Assembly (NCBI GenBank): GCA_017542915.1
Contig: JAFXWI010000074.1
Coordinates: 1-32,728, forward strand
From: Paludibacteraceae bacterium
GTDB taxonomy: Bacteria; Bacteroidota; Bacteroidia; Bacteroidales; Paludibacteraceae
Length of the DNA: 32,728 bases
Reading direction: 5' to 3'
The notes under the pieces: model-generated
Told to the model about the DNA's origin: nothing
The model's database searches: none
What the model saw: only the letters and a program-made list of their open reading frames with translations
Position numbers and translations under genes: made by a program
Shown: positions 17,162-25,964 of the stretch, piece by piece
Numbering within the stretch: position 1 is the first letter of the stretch
Layout of the letters: every line of letters starts with the position of its first letter

Positions 17162-18940
17162 TCAGATCTCTATCGCTGCGCATTTCTTAGCCAAGTAGGC
17201 TCTCTCCGCCTCGTCGAGCAGCGGGCTCACCTCCTTATAAACGCGCACGTGGTAGGCATTGATCCAATCGATCTCGTCCTCCGTCATGAGACTCATCTCG
17301 ATGAGGTTCGTGTCGTAGAAACAGAGGGTCAGCGTCTCGAACGTCAGCCACTCGTCCTCGGTCGTCGTAGCCTTGGTCTGTTTGGCAGGAATGACGGTAA
17401 TCAGGTTCTCCGTGCGGATTCCCCATTGTCCGGTACGATAGATGCCCGGCTCGTCAGAGATGATGTGTCCGACCTCCAAAGCAGTGGGGTTATTATCGGT
17501 ACGCACGTTCTGCGGTCCTTCGTGGCAGCCTAAGAAATGCCCTACTCCGTGACCCGTTCCGTGACCGAAAGTGATACCGGCTTCCCACATATATTGCTTA
17601 GCCAAAGCGTCCAGTTGGTTTCCACGCGTACCTTTCGGGAAACGCGCACGCTGCAAGGCTATATGTCCCTTGAGCACATAAGTATAATCGAGTTTAGCCT
17701 GCTGCGGAATGCGTCCTCCAAGCCAAACGGTACGCGTGATATCCGTCGTTCCGTCCAGATACTGACCACCGCTATCGAGCAGCAACATACCCTCCGGCTT
17801 GACTTCTGCACAATTCTCTTTCGTTGCAGCATAATGGACTATTGCTCCGTTGCCTTTGTAACCGGCTATCGTACCGAAGCTCTCCTCCACGAAATTCTCG
17901 CCCTTAGCGCGGAAATCATGCAGTTTCTCCATCAGGTTCCACTCGGTCTGCGTCTGTCCATTGGCAAACGCTTCCTCTTCGAGCCACTTGAAGAACCGAG
18001 TCAAAGCCGCAGCATCCTGACGCATAGCGATCCGCTCACCTTCCAACTCCACGGCGTTCTTCTTCGCCTTGTCAATGAGAATAGGCGATTTGGTGTTGAT
18101 CTTCTTGCATCCCTCGGGAATAGCTTCAAAGAGCGCCTCATTGACCTTGGCTCCATCGTACAACACCGTTCCGTTCAGAGAGCGGATATATTCAAACACC
18201 GCCTCGTACGGCTGCACGTCAATACGATTAAAATCAAGGTAGTTCTGCGCTGCTGAATCCAGCTTCGCGTGGTCCACAAAGAGCGTACATCTATCGGCCT
18301 CGAGTACGAGATAAGAGATCACTACGGGGTTGTACTCCACATCGTTTCCGCGGATATTGAGCAGCCAAGCGATCTCATCCAACGCACTGACGATCATTGC
18401 ATCAGCTTTCTTCTTGGCGAGTTGCTCACGCATCCGCGCAATCTTACTCTCCACCGTCTCACCGGCGAAGTCTGCACTGTACGGATAGAGTTTGTCCGCA
18501 GGAATAGCCGGACGACCTTCCGTCCAAAGAGGCTTGATCAGATCAACGGATTTCAAGCTTACTTTCTCACTCCACTCCGCAAAATCGTTGACGCTGAACA
18601 TCTCGGGATTGACTCCCACGAGTCCCTCCACATGCTCGCACAACCAATCTACCACACTCGGGCAGTCCACATCCGACTCACGCATCAACTCAATCGAACT
18701 GCCTTTGAGCTCGATACCTGCCTGCAGGTAATACCGGCTGTCCGTCCAGAGTAACGCACGATCCATCGTCACAACGACCGTTCCGCTCTCTCCTTGGAAG
18801 CCCGATAACCACTGCATCTCACACCAATGCGATGCCATATATTCACTCGCGTGCGGGTCATTACCCGGCACAACATAAGCTGATAACCCGTTCTCACGCA
18901 TCAATCCGCGAAGAGCGGCAAGATTGTCCAATACTGTCAT
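17162..18940 (-). CDS. Xaa-Pro aminopeptidase (M24B, aminopeptidase P family)
   Basis: 592 residues with no signal peptide, so probably cytosolic. The family releases an N-terminal residue preceding proline. Two creatinase-type N-terminal domains (about 1-150 and 160-300) precede an M24 'pita-bread' catalytic domain (about 305-530). All five metal ligands are visible with canonical spacing: D389 and D400 (L-L-L-D-S-G and T-D-I-T-R), H464 in G-T-G-H-G-V-G-H, E497 in D-E-P-G-I-Y, and E511 in R-T-E-N. The long two-N-domain form is typical of Bacteroidota and eukaryotic APP1. The ATG at 18940 is 19 bases downstream of a good promoter. It is divergent from the AsmA-like gene. I am confident in the family; the exact peptide preference is unknown. 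Confidence 0.95.
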   Translation of the reverse strand: MTVLDNLAALRGLMRENGLSAYVVPGNDPHASEYMASHWCEMQWLSGFQGESGTVVVTMDRALLWTDSRYYLQAGIELKGSSIELMRESDVDCPSVVDWLCEHVEGLVGVNPEMFSVNDFAEWSEKVSLKSVDLIKPLWTEGRPAIPADKLYPYSADFAGETVESKIARMREQLAKKKADAMIVSALDEIAWLLNIRGNDVEYNPVVISYLVLEADRCTLFVDHAKLDSAAQNYLDFNRIDVQPYEAVFEYIRSLNGTVLYDGAKVNEALFEAIPEGCKKINTKSPILIDKAKKNAVELEGERIAMRQDAAALTRFFKWLEEEAFANGQTQTEWNLMEKLHDFRAKGENFVEESFGTIAGYKGNGAIVHYAATKENCAEVKPEGMLLLDSGGQYLDGTTDITRTVWLGGRIPQQAKLDYTYVLKGHIALQRARFPKGTRGNQLDALAKQYMWEAGITFGHGTGHGVGHFLGCHEGPQNVRTDNNPTALEVGHIISDEPGIYRTGQWGIRTENLITVIPAKQTKATTTEDEWLTFETLTLCFYDTNLIEMSLMTEDEIDWINAYHVRVYKEVSPLLDEAERAYLAKKCAAIEI

Positions 18941-18958
18941 AATGATTCAATTTTGATG

Positions 18959-18990
18959 CAAAAATACAACAAAAAAATGACATATGCAAA
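18959..18990 (-). promoter_or_regulatory. Bacteroides-type promoter for the aminopeptidase gene
   Basis: Minus strand: TTTG (18990-18987), 20 bases, TATTTTTG (18966-18959) followed by CATC. The -33 box sits in TTTGCATATG, close to the palindromic form of the 3292-3322 promoter. Confidence 0.7.
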
Positions 18991-19026
18991 TAAAATGCAC
19001 TTATAAAGGTAAAAAGTACAAAAAAA

Positions 19027-19058
19027 TTTGTGTATCTCAACAAATTTTAGTATCTTTG
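19027..19058 (+). promoter_or_regulatory. Bacteroides-type promoter for the AsmA-like gene
   Basis: TTTG (19027-19030), 20 bases, TATCTTTG (19051-19058), then CGCC. It lies downstream of the first in-frame ATG (18984) and so places the true start at 19083. Confidence 0.72.
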
Positions 19059-19082
19059 CGCCAAATTAGAACAATTTATATC

Positions 19083-21233
19083 ATGAGACTCGGACGCAAA
19101 ACAACTGTTTTAATTCTGGCGGTCGTGCTGGGATTCGTTATTGTTAGTTACAGCAGCGTAAGCGCCATCCTTTCGCGCTACGTCACTCGTGAGGTAAACA
19201 AAGTGCTGAGCACCTTGCCGGACATAGAGGCTTCGTGCGGTTCGATTGAGGTCAGTATTCTCCAGATTTCCGCTACAGCGAACGATCTGCGTTTCTCCTA
19301 TCGCGGTGAACCGGCTCCCACCGATTCCATCGCCCCGGGAGCAGAGATCCACGTGGAGAGTGTTGAACTCAACGGTCTCTATCTATTACGACTCCTCAGA
19401 AAAAAAGCCATCCTGCATGAGTTACATATCGTTCGTCCGATAGTGGAGATTTGGATGGATGAGGAGCATCCGGAACGCTCTTTCCCTACTATCCCGAAAG
19501 ACACAACCCGTGCTCCCAAGACTTTTCCGCTCAAGCGTGTTGCGTTGCGGGACTTGTTCCTCGAAGAGGCTTCTCTGAAACTGCATAGTATTCATACCAG
19601 CCTCGATGTAGCTACCGACAAATGCTCTTTTGAGGCGCATGATCTCGCTTTTGAGAACAACGCCTTCACTTTCGACTCCATCTACCACGTAGCAGTAGCA
19701 TCCGTCTCCATCCTCCTGCCGGACGGGCGTACCAACATCACAACGAGCAATATTGACTTTGTCAATACCGGCAACCTGACCATTGGCGCCACTCGCATGC
19801 AATACTGCTCGGCGGACGAACAGACGCCCAAAGTGCCAGGCTCCGACATCCGCGTAAAAGGCATAGAGATCGGTCCTTTGTCTCACAACATGCTGTTGCA
19901 ACCTGAGATACTCATTGAGAAAGCAAGCATCCAGCAGCCGCAGGTCGAGATCTGGATGGATGACCGGAAGCCCGAGCTCTCCTTCCCGTCCGGCAGCAAG
20001 AAGAAAGACAAAACCCTTCAACTCAAACTGGACGAAGCAATCTTACAGCATTTCGCTATCAACAATGCTTCTTTGACCCTGCGTAACGTCAAGACCCGTT
20101 TGAACGTCAGCCTCAGCGACTGCTCCCTTGCACTCAATGACATCACGTACGATGAAGAGAAAAATATCTGTTTTAACGACTCCGTCTATAGTTTCTTCAT
20201 GCAATCCGCCTCCATTATCACGCCGGACGGACTCATGCGCATTGATGTAAACAGCATCGAGCATCATGATCAAGGACCGTTGTTCGTAGGTAAGACACAT
20301 CTCGAAAACACCCTCGAAAAGAAGAAATTAGGCGACTACCTCAAGGAACCTGTCACATGGATAAGCATGCAGATCGACAGCGTCAGCACTTCGCCTTTCA
20401 ATCCGTTCCGCAAAGCGTTGGCGAAAGATTGGACGCTTGACCGCCTAAACGTAGTGGTCAGCGAAATGGACATCTTCCGTGACGCTCGTCACAAGCCAGT
20501 ACGACCCTTTGTTATGCCTCAGGAGCCGCTGATGGCTATTCCGACCGTCTTCCGCATCAACCGAGCTGACGCGGTCATCAAAAAGATGAACATCGACCTC
20601 TCCAGCACGGATATCAATAACGGTCACCTGACCTTAGGCGACCTCAGCGCAACTGTCACCAATATCACCAACCGCAAGGGACAAACCATGCATTTTAAAG
20701 GCGGCGGACCATTGGGAACCGGCAAAGCGGAAGCTGCTTTCGACATGACCATGGATGCAGACAACACCTTCGCTATCAGCCTCAAGGCTACTCGTTTGAA
20801 CGCCAACATATTGAACTCTTTCGTCCGTCCGTTAGTCGGTATCTCGTTCGACGTGCCGGTGGACATCCTCGAAACGCAGTACAAAGGAGACCGAGACAGA
20901 GCAGCTGGTACCTTCAAGATGTTGTACCACGGCTTGGAAGTGGAGGTGCATAAGGAAGATAATGTGCCCTTTAAGCTCGTTACGCAGAATGCGAATACCA
21001 TCACGCATATCGGCAATAAACTGCTGCCCAAGAGCAACCCCAAGAAACCGGGAGAAGCTCCGCGCGAATATAATGTACAGGCGAAGAGAAACCCGTGGAA
21101 ACCGGTGGCACTTTATTTCTTCATGCCTACTATAGATGGAGCTATCAAGACCTTCCTGCCGGGATTATTCCTCAGCCAAAAGATCAAGCAACCCAAGGCA
21201 GACAAGTCCGCCAAGACACCTAAAACAGAATAA
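19083..21233 (+). CDS. AsmA/DUF748-like membrane-anchored protein
   Basis: 716 residues from the ATG at 19083, chosen because the promoter lies between it and the upstream ATG at 18984. One N-terminal transmembrane segment (about 8-30) is followed by a long periplasmic-type region rich in beta strands. An internal duplication of about 170 residues is clear: 88-255 and 256-425, each starting with an I-x-V-x-x-[VI]-E-[LI] strand, carrying V-E-I-W-M-D ... P-E-x-S-F-P, and later L-P-D-G or T-P-D-G. The C-terminal part (N-G-H-L-T-L-G-D-L, N-R-K-G-Q-T-M) resembles AsmA/TamB-like repeats, and the end is Lys-rich. AsmA-like proteins are linked to envelope lipid or outer-membrane homeostasis; that role here is inferred. 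It is monocistronic, with only 12 bases to the convergent nrnA-like gene. Confidence 0.8.
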   Translation: MRLGRKTTVLILAVVLGFVIVSYSSVSAILSRYVTREVNKVLSTLPDIEASCGSIEVSILQISATANDLRFSYRGEPAPTDSIAPGAEIHVESVELNGLYLLRLLRKKAILHELHIVRPIVEIWMDEEHPERSFPTIPKDTTRAPKTFPLKRVALRDLFLEEASLKLHSIHTSLDVATDKCSFEAHDLAFENNAFTFDSIYHVAVASVSILLPDGRTNITTSNIDFVNTGNLTIGATRMQYCSADEQTPKVPGSDIRVKGIEIGPLSHNMLLQPEILIEKASIQQPQVEIWMDDRKPELSFPSGSKKKDKTLQLKLDEAILQHFAINNASLTLRNVKTRLNVSLSDCSLALNDITYDEEKNICFNDSVYSFFMQSASIITPDGLMRIDVNSIEHHDQGPLFVGKTHLENTLEKKKLGDYLKEPVTWISMQIDSVSTSPFNPFRKALAKDWTLDRLNVVVSEMDIFRDARHKPVRPFVMPQEPLMAIPTVFRINRADAVIKKMNIDLSSTDINNGHLTLGDLSATVTNITNRKGQTMHFKGGGPLGTGKAEAAFDMTMDADNTFAISLKATRLNANILNSFVRPLVGISFDVPVDILETQYKGDRDRAAGTFKMLYHGLEVEVHKEDNVPFKLVTQNANTITHIGNKLLPKSNPKKPGEAPREYNVQAKRNPWKPVALYFFMPTIDGAIKTFLPGLFLSQKIKQPKADKSAKTPKTE

Positions 21234-21245
21234 AAGAAACGAAAA

Positions 21246-22334
21246 CTAATCGCGCTTGAGGTACTTACCCATATTCCGCTCAAACATACGAACGGCTTGC
21301 CCCACGGTTCCGTACAACTCACCACCGGAAGCGTTGGCATGACCGCCACCACGGAAGATCTCATGCGCAAACATATTCACCGGTCTGTCTCCCTGCGAAC
21401 GGAACGAGAGACGGATGCGACTATGGGGCGTGCCGGGCTTGGCGCGCTCCTCGCGTATAAAAACGGAGTAATACACATCGGAGATCTGCAACGGCATATT
21501 CACCAATCCCTCCGTATCGCCCACTTGGTACTTATACTTATCTAACTCATCCGCGTCTAACACCATCAGCGCAGCGTGGTACTCCGGATAAATCTTCATC
21601 TTACGGTACAACGCGTATCCCCATAAACGCATCCGGTTCTCCGAATGCTGGTTGAAGACAGCGTTATAGACCGCATCCTTGTCCACTCCCGCACGCACTA
21701 ATTCCGCCACGATCTCATACATCTCCGGATGATTCGAATTGAAAGAGAAATTACCGGTATCCGTCATCATGCCGGTATAGATACAGGTAGCCTCTTCGCA
21801 GGACAGCGAGCCGAAGAAAGACGATTGAGAACTGATCGCTTTCATGATCCGATACACGATCTCCGAAGCAGAAGGGCTGCCGGGGAAAGAGAACACCACT
21901 TCTGACCAATCGATCGGTTTGTCCGGCAGGTGATGATCAATCACGGCTTTGGGACAAGCGTTGGCAAGCATCTTCTCTCCAACTGGTCCTATGCGTTTGG
22001 GGTCATTGAAATCGGTACACAGGAACAGATCCGCTGCTTCGATGATCCGGTCGCATACAGCCGTCTCGTTCTCGTACACATGTACCTCACCTGCTCCCGG
22101 CATCCAATTGAAAAAGGACGGAAAAGCATTCGGCACGATGACATCCACAGACCGCTCTGCAGACAGATTGCTTGCCTCAAAAGCCGAACACAAATAATGT
22201 TTCCACGCGAGAGAAGAGCCCATCGCGTCACCATCGGGACCCATATGGGTCACAATCACCACATGCTTCGCCTCCCCCAGCATTTCTGTGAGGCGGAGCA
22301 CCGATTCATTCTCCAACAGAATGGTATTGTCCAT
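21246..22334 (-). CDS. nrnA: DHH/DHHA1-family bifunctional oligoribonuclease/PAP phosphatase NrnA-like
   Basis: 362 residues, cytosolic. DHH-family motifs: T-H-M-G-P-D-G-D-A-M-G-S (29-40; H30, D34, D36), C-T-D-F-N (D108) and V-I-D-H-H (133-135), which form the two-metal site. The C-terminal DHHA1 substrate-binding domain shows G-G-G-H-A-N-A-S-G. NrnA degrades short RNA oligonucleotides and dephosphorylates 3'-phosphoadenosine-5'-phosphate. It follows two deoxynucleoside kinase genes (30 bases after the nearer one), so a shared nucleotide salvage or turnover transcript is plausible. No terminator was found between it and the convergent AsmA-like gene. The exact substrate balance cannot be told from sequence. 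Confidence 0.92.
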   Translation of the reverse strand: MDNTILLENESVLRLTEMLGEAKHVVIVTHMGPDGDAMGSSLAWKHYLCSAFEASNLSAERSVDVIVPNAFPSFFNWMPGAGEVHVYENETAVCDRIIEAADLFLCTDFNDPKRIGPVGEKMLANACPKAVIDHHLPDKPIDWSEVVFSFPGSPSASEIVYRIMKAISSQSSFFGSLSCEEATCIYTGMMTDTGNFSFNSNHPEMYEIVAELVRAGVDKDAVYNAVFNQHSENRMRLWGYALYRKMKIYPEYHAALMVLDADELDKYKYQVGDTEGLVNMPLQISDVYYSVFIREERAKPGTPHSRIRLSFRSQGDRPVNMFAHEIFRGGGHANASGGELYGTVGQAVRMFERNMGKYLKRD

Positions 22335-22364
22335 GTTAACTCTTTGCTATCCTGATCAATGGAA

Positions 22365-23012
22365 TCAAATCTCCTTACCGGTCGTCGCTTCGGATTCGAA
22401 GGGGAAGAGACCGAAGAGCTCGGCATCAATACGGTCGGTTACCCAACGGAAGTCCTCCGGGTTATCGCCGAACTTGATCTTGTCACCCTCTACAATCAGC
22501 AGCTTGCCTTTATAATCCTTGATCCAGTTCTCGTATTTATCGTTCAGACCCTGCAAATAATCCAGTTTCATAGACTGCTCGTATCCACGGGCACGTTTCT
22601 GGATCTGAGCTACCAAGGTCGGAATGGATGCACGGACATAAATAAGAAGATCCGGCATCTTCACCAGCGACATCATCAGGTCAAACAAGTCCTGATAGTT
22701 CTCAAAATCGCGGTCAGACATCATTCCCTGATCATGGAGATTAGGCGCAAAAATACGCGCATCCTCGTAGATAGTACGATCCTGAATGATGTACTTATCC
22801 GATTGACCTATTTCCACCACGTCTTTGAAACGCTTGTTCAGGAAATAGATCTGAAGATTGAAGGACCACCGCGCCATATCGGCATAGAAATCCGACAGAT
22901 ACGGGTTATACTCCACGCTCTCAAAACGAGGTTCCCAGCCATAATGTTTGGCTAACATGTTGGTGAGGGTGGTCTTACCACACCCAATGTTTCCGGCTAC
23001 TGCAATATGCAT
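22365..23012 (-). CDS. Deoxynucleoside kinase (dNK family), copy 1
   Basis: 215 residues. P-loop G-N-I-G-C-G-K-T-T (7-15), then W-E-P-R-F-E-S-V-E-Y-N-P-Y-L, I-I-Q-D-R-T-I-Y-E-D (the D/E-R-S/T active-site motif), and a lid-like R-A-R-G-Y-E-Q-S-M region. The family phosphorylates deoxynucleosides to monophosphates with ATP for dNTP salvage. It is closely related to copy 2 upstream at 23145-23786; in some bacteria two such subunits form a heterodimer with different specificities, which is possible here but not shown. ATG start. A GC-rich structured spacer of 132 bases separates the copies. Confidence 0.93.
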   Translation of the reverse strand: MHIAVAGNIGCGKTTLTNMLAKHYGWEPRFESVEYNPYLSDFYADMARWSFNLQIYFLNKRFKDVVEIGQSDKYIIQDRTIYEDARIFAPNLHDQGMMSDRDFENYQDLFDLMMSLVKMPDLLIYVRASIPTLVAQIQKRARGYEQSMKLDYLQGLNDKYENWIKDYKGKLLIVEGDKIKFGDNPEDFRWVTDRIDAELFGLFPFESEATTGKEI

Positions 23013-23144
23013 GTCGCGTTCGGCAATCGGTGTGCATTGGTTTATACCGCTCCGCTAAATAAACGGGCAACCGATGCCTCCGCTCTCCCCACCGGGTGCA
23101 CTCCGTTAGCGCCCGTCGGGGACCCCTTTGCCGATTGAGGGGGA
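23013..23144 (-). other. GC-rich structured spacer between the two deoxynucleoside kinase genes
   Basis: 132 bases, unusually GC-rich compared with the other AT-rich spacers here. Inverted arms CAATCGG (23024-23030) and CCGATTG (23131-23137) bracket most of it. CCCC..CGGG (23087-23096) pairs with CCCG..GGGG (23112-23121) around a 15-base loop. No ORF, promoter or T tract was seen. It could be a structured leader of copy 1, or the remnant of a small interspersed repeat. Confidence 0.45.
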
Positions 23145-23786
23145 TTATTGGTTATTATTCCAGTTATTTTCGCTAAAGAGTCCAAACAGCTCTGCATCTA
23201 CGCGATCGATGACTTTACGGAAGTCCTCGGGGTTATTCTCAAAATCCATTCCATCGGATTCGATAACTAACACTCTACCCTCGTACTTATGGAAGATGAA
23301 ATCCTCGTATTTGTCGTTCAGATCTTTCAGATAATCTATCTGCATGGACTGCTCATAGTCGCGTCCGCGCTTCTGTATCTGGGCAATGAGTGCCGGAACT
23401 GATTTGCGCAAGTAGATCATCATATCCGGCATTTTCATCTGCGATTTCATCAGATCGAATAACTCCATGAAGGTCTCAAAATCACGTTGACTGAGGTCGC
23501 CTCGCTCGTAGTTATTACGCACAAACACATAGACGCCTTCGAAGATAGAGCGATCCTGTACGATCGTGTGACTCGCTTTCTGAACGACCAACATATCCTT
23601 GAAACGCTCCTTTAGAAAATACGTCTCCAAACAGAACGCCCAACGGTTGATATCCGTATAGTAATCCTCCAGATACGGATTGAAACTCACGCTCTCAAAG
23701 CGCGGTTCCCATCCGTAGTACTTCGCTAACATCTTCGTCAGCGTGGTCTTTCCTGCTCCAATATTGCCCGCAATCGCTATATACAA
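23145..23786 (-). CDS. Deoxynucleoside kinase (dNK family), copy 2
   Basis: 213 residues, a paralogue of copy 1 along its whole length. P-loop G-N-I-G-A-G-K-T-T (7-15), W-E-P-R-F-E-S-V-S-F-N-P-Y-L, I-V-Q-D-R-S-I-F-E-G (D-R-S active-site motif) and G-R-D-Y-E-Q-S-M. The start codon is TTG at 23786: it aligns exactly with the ATG of copy 1, and an in-frame stop lies 15 bases upstream, leaving only ATT as an alternative. Such a weak start may set a lower translation rate. It lies 28 bases after the amylase 23815-25857 in transcription order with no visible promoter, so it may be read through from the amylase block. Confidence 0.92.
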   Translation of the reverse strand: MYIAIAGNIGAGKTTLTKMLAKYYGWEPRFESVSFNPYLEDYYTDINRWAFCLETYFLKERFKDMLVVQKASHTIVQDRSIFEGVYVFVRNNYERGDLSQRDFETFMELFDLMKSQMKMPDMMIYLRKSVPALIAQIQKRGRDYEQSMQIDYLKDLNDKYEDFIFHKYEGRVLVIESDGMDFENNPEDFRKVIDRVDAELFGLFSENNWNNNQ

Positions 23787-23814
23787 AATGCTTACTGTTT
23801 AACGGTTTAACAAC

Positions 23815-25857
23815 TCAACGAACCTCTTGTCCCTGCAGGTTATACACTTTCTCACCACGCAGGATCAGTATCTGTCCGTCACGCAGGATCTTCTGTCCTT
23901 TGGAGAAGGACTCAGAGGGAGTTAACTCAATCCCTGTGTGGTCACGTTTCTGGATGTTCGAGAACGTCGGAGCAATCACAGGTGTGCCGGTAAACACTTT
24001 CAACTCACCCGGAGCAAGGGTATATGTACCCGATGCCTGCGTAGCTCCATTCAGATAATCGTACCACGTACCCGAAGGCAAAGTCACCGCCTGATTAGTC
24101 GTTACATCAAAGTTAGCAGCAGCAAACACATTGCTACCCCATTGGATCTTACGCAGTTTGTTACCGGAACTGATGTTTTGACTCGTCGGATTGCCTTCAA
24201 ACACTTCCGGCATCAGTTGCGTACGAAGCGTGATCACCTGAGCACACTTGGTAAACGCTGCTACGCGGTTCGCATTCGTGAAGTAACCGCGGATCTCCGG
24301 TCTCGGTTTCTTATTGCAACGATAGTTCGTGTTCTCAGCATCCGGATGATCCACATCGCTGTTGATTGAGAAATCATAACCGACCTCCTCCCACATCCAC
24401 AGCATATGCGAGCCATTAAGCAGCACGTTGAAAGCTACGTTCTCCGGCACACGCGCCAGACGAGCAGCGGTATTGGTCTGAAGATCGCCATTACCATATT
24501 TCTTACACTTATACTGCATTCGTTCCTCATCGTGACTCTCACAATAGGACACATAACCGTCCCTGTTGGCTTCACCAAAACCGTCACCGTCCTTGAGCCA
24601 ACCCATCGCCGTCTGGCAATAAGCATTCGTAGTGTTGTTCCAACACTGCATGCCATAACTGATTAATTGCGGACGCTCGGTGCCCATATTACCACCCCAA
24701 TGCTCGCAGATCATATACGCCGTCGGAGACACAGCCTTGATACTCTTGTCGTAATAGTCCTTGAGGTTACCCACAGACGTATTCGGCTTGTCCGAACAAA
24801 GGCCATGACTCAAGTCCAAACGGAAACCGTCCACCTTATACTCTGTCAACCAGTACTTTAACGCACGGATGAACATCTCATGTGCAGGCTCAAAACCATG
24901 GTTCCAATCCTCATACACATTATCCGAGTGAGGAGCTGTGACGTTAAACCAAGGGTTGTCTGCCAAGTCCGTTCCGTACGGATAAAGCTTATTCATCGGG
25001 TTCAAACCCGTAGCGTGGTTAAACACCATGTCGAGGATCACCGCAATGCCGCGTTTATGGCATTCGTCGATGAACTCCTTGTACATCGTCTCCGATCCGT
25101 ATGCTCTGTCCGGTGCAAAATAGTGATTCGGCGAATAACCCCAGTTATAATTACCGTCAAACTCACAAATAGGCATCAACTCAATCGCGTTCACACCAAG
25201 GTTTTGGATATAATCCAAACGCTTCATCAGACCCTTGAGCGATCCTCCATAGCCGTTGCTACCTGTCGTATAGTCGTAAATCCACAACTCATAGATCACC
25301 AAGTTGTTCTTATTCGGCCGCTGGAAATTGAGCGTAGCATCTGACCACTGGTACTTCGGCTTGCCCGGCTGAATAACCGTCACATAACCGTCAGCTCCCT
25401 TGCCTGTCGGATAATCCAACAAGTTCGGATCAACCGCCTTCGGCTCGTACTGGTCATCCGGATGCAGCACTTTCTCGGAATACAGATCCGAGATCTGCTT
25501 CTTCACACCGTCCGCACGCTCTACCGCATACTGATAACGGTACTCCTGTCCGGGAGTCAGTCCGGTCAGCGTGATCCAGAAATAGTTACCATCTTTGTAC
25601 AGCTGATAGTCCGCACTCAGTTTCCAATCGGTCATGTCGCCCAAGAGGAACACACGCTTAGCCGACTGAGTCTTGCTGGCAGCATACGTACAGAGTGTGA
25701 CGGAAGTACCATCCGCTCCGTAATAAATACCATTACTTACCCCGGCAGGGCGCTGTTTCTCAATAGGAGTGACATCCTTTACATCATTCCAATTGGCTGC
25801 CTCTGTACCCAATGCAAGCACAAAACAACCAATCAGGCCTAAAAACAACTTGCGCAT
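23815..25857 (-). CDS. Secreted GH13 alpha-amylase-family enzyme with N-terminal E-set/CBM48-like domain
   Basis: 680 residues. Signal peptide about 1-21. Residues 38-135 form an E-set or CBM48-like domain (F-L-L-G-D-M-T-D-W, G-Q-E-Y-R-Y-Q-Y). The GH13 barrel starts near 185 and has the four conserved regions: D-M-V-F-N-H (276-281), G-F-R-L-D (nucleophile D348), I-C-E-H-W (acid/base E385) and S-H-D-E-E (D443). A C-terminal beta domain, then T-G-I-E and the shared tail (K-I-L-R-D-G-Q ... Y-N-L-Q-G-Q). GH13 enzymes cleave or transfer alpha-1,4 or alpha-1,6 glucosidic bonds; the CBM48-like front favours a branched glucan or pullulan-type substrate, but subfamily is not certain. It is more distant from the three other amylases in this block. 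A four-unit 11-base repeat lies in its leader. Confidence 0.93.
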   Translation of the reverse strand: MRKLFLGLIGCFVLALGTEAANWNDVKDVTPIEKQRPAGVSNGIYYGADGTSVTLCTYAASKTQSAKRVFLLGDMTDWKLSADYQLYKDGNYFWITLTGLTPGQEYRYQYAVERADGVKKQISDLYSEKVLHPDDQYEPKAVDPNLLDYPTGKGADGYVTVIQPGKPKYQWSDATLNFQRPNKNNLVIYELWIYDYTTGSNGYGGSLKGLMKRLDYIQNLGVNAIELMPICEFDGNYNWGYSPNHYFAPDRAYGSETMYKEFIDECHKRGIAVILDMVFNHATGLNPMNKLYPYGTDLADNPWFNVTAPHSDNVYEDWNHGFEPAHEMFIRALKYWLTEYKVDGFRLDLSHGLCSDKPNTSVGNLKDYYDKSIKAVSPTAYMICEHWGGNMGTERPQLISYGMQCWNNTTNAYCQTAMGWLKDGDGFGEANRDGYVSYCESHDEERMQYKCKKYGNGDLQTNTAARLARVPENVAFNVLLNGSHMLWMWEEVGYDFSINSDVDHPDAENTNYRCNKKPRPEIRGYFTNANRVAAFTKCAQVITLRTQLMPEVFEGNPTSQNISSGNKLRKIQWGSNVFAAANFDVTTNQAVTLPSGTWYDYLNGATQASGTYTLAPGELKVFTGTPVIAPTFSNIQKRDHTGIELTPSESFSKGQKILRDGQILILRGEKVYNLQGQEVR

Positions 25858-25890
25858 AAATTATTTATTTTTCAATTTTCCTCGTCTTCA

Positions 25891-25934
25891 TCGGTCCGTT
25901 CTCGGTCCAATGTCGGTCCAATGTCGGTCCAATC
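25891..25934 (-). repeat. Four tandem 11-base repeats in the leader of a GH13 gene
   Basis: On the + strand: TCGGTCCGTTC, TCGGTCCAATG, TCGGTCCAATG, TCGGTCCAATC (25891-25934), then TCGAGAGA. The invariant core is TCGGTCC. The period matches about one DNA helical turn. It occupies much of the 107-base gap upstream of the GH13 gene 23815-25857 and could be a phased protein-binding array or a slippage-prone spacer. Confidence 0.85.
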
Positions 25935-25964
25935 TCGAGAGATAATCATTTTTACCTTTAGCCT

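Noticed and set aside
18984..19082. Upstream in-frame ATG giving 33 extra residues to the AsmA-like protein
   Set aside because: A good promoter (19027-19058) lies downstream of that ATG, and the extra residues precede what is otherwise a normal N-terminal membrane segment.
23013..23144. CRISPR-like or riboswitch interpretation of the GC-rich spacer
   Set aside because: There is no regular direct repeat, and no riboswitch class could be recognised; only inverted arms and a hairpin are visible.
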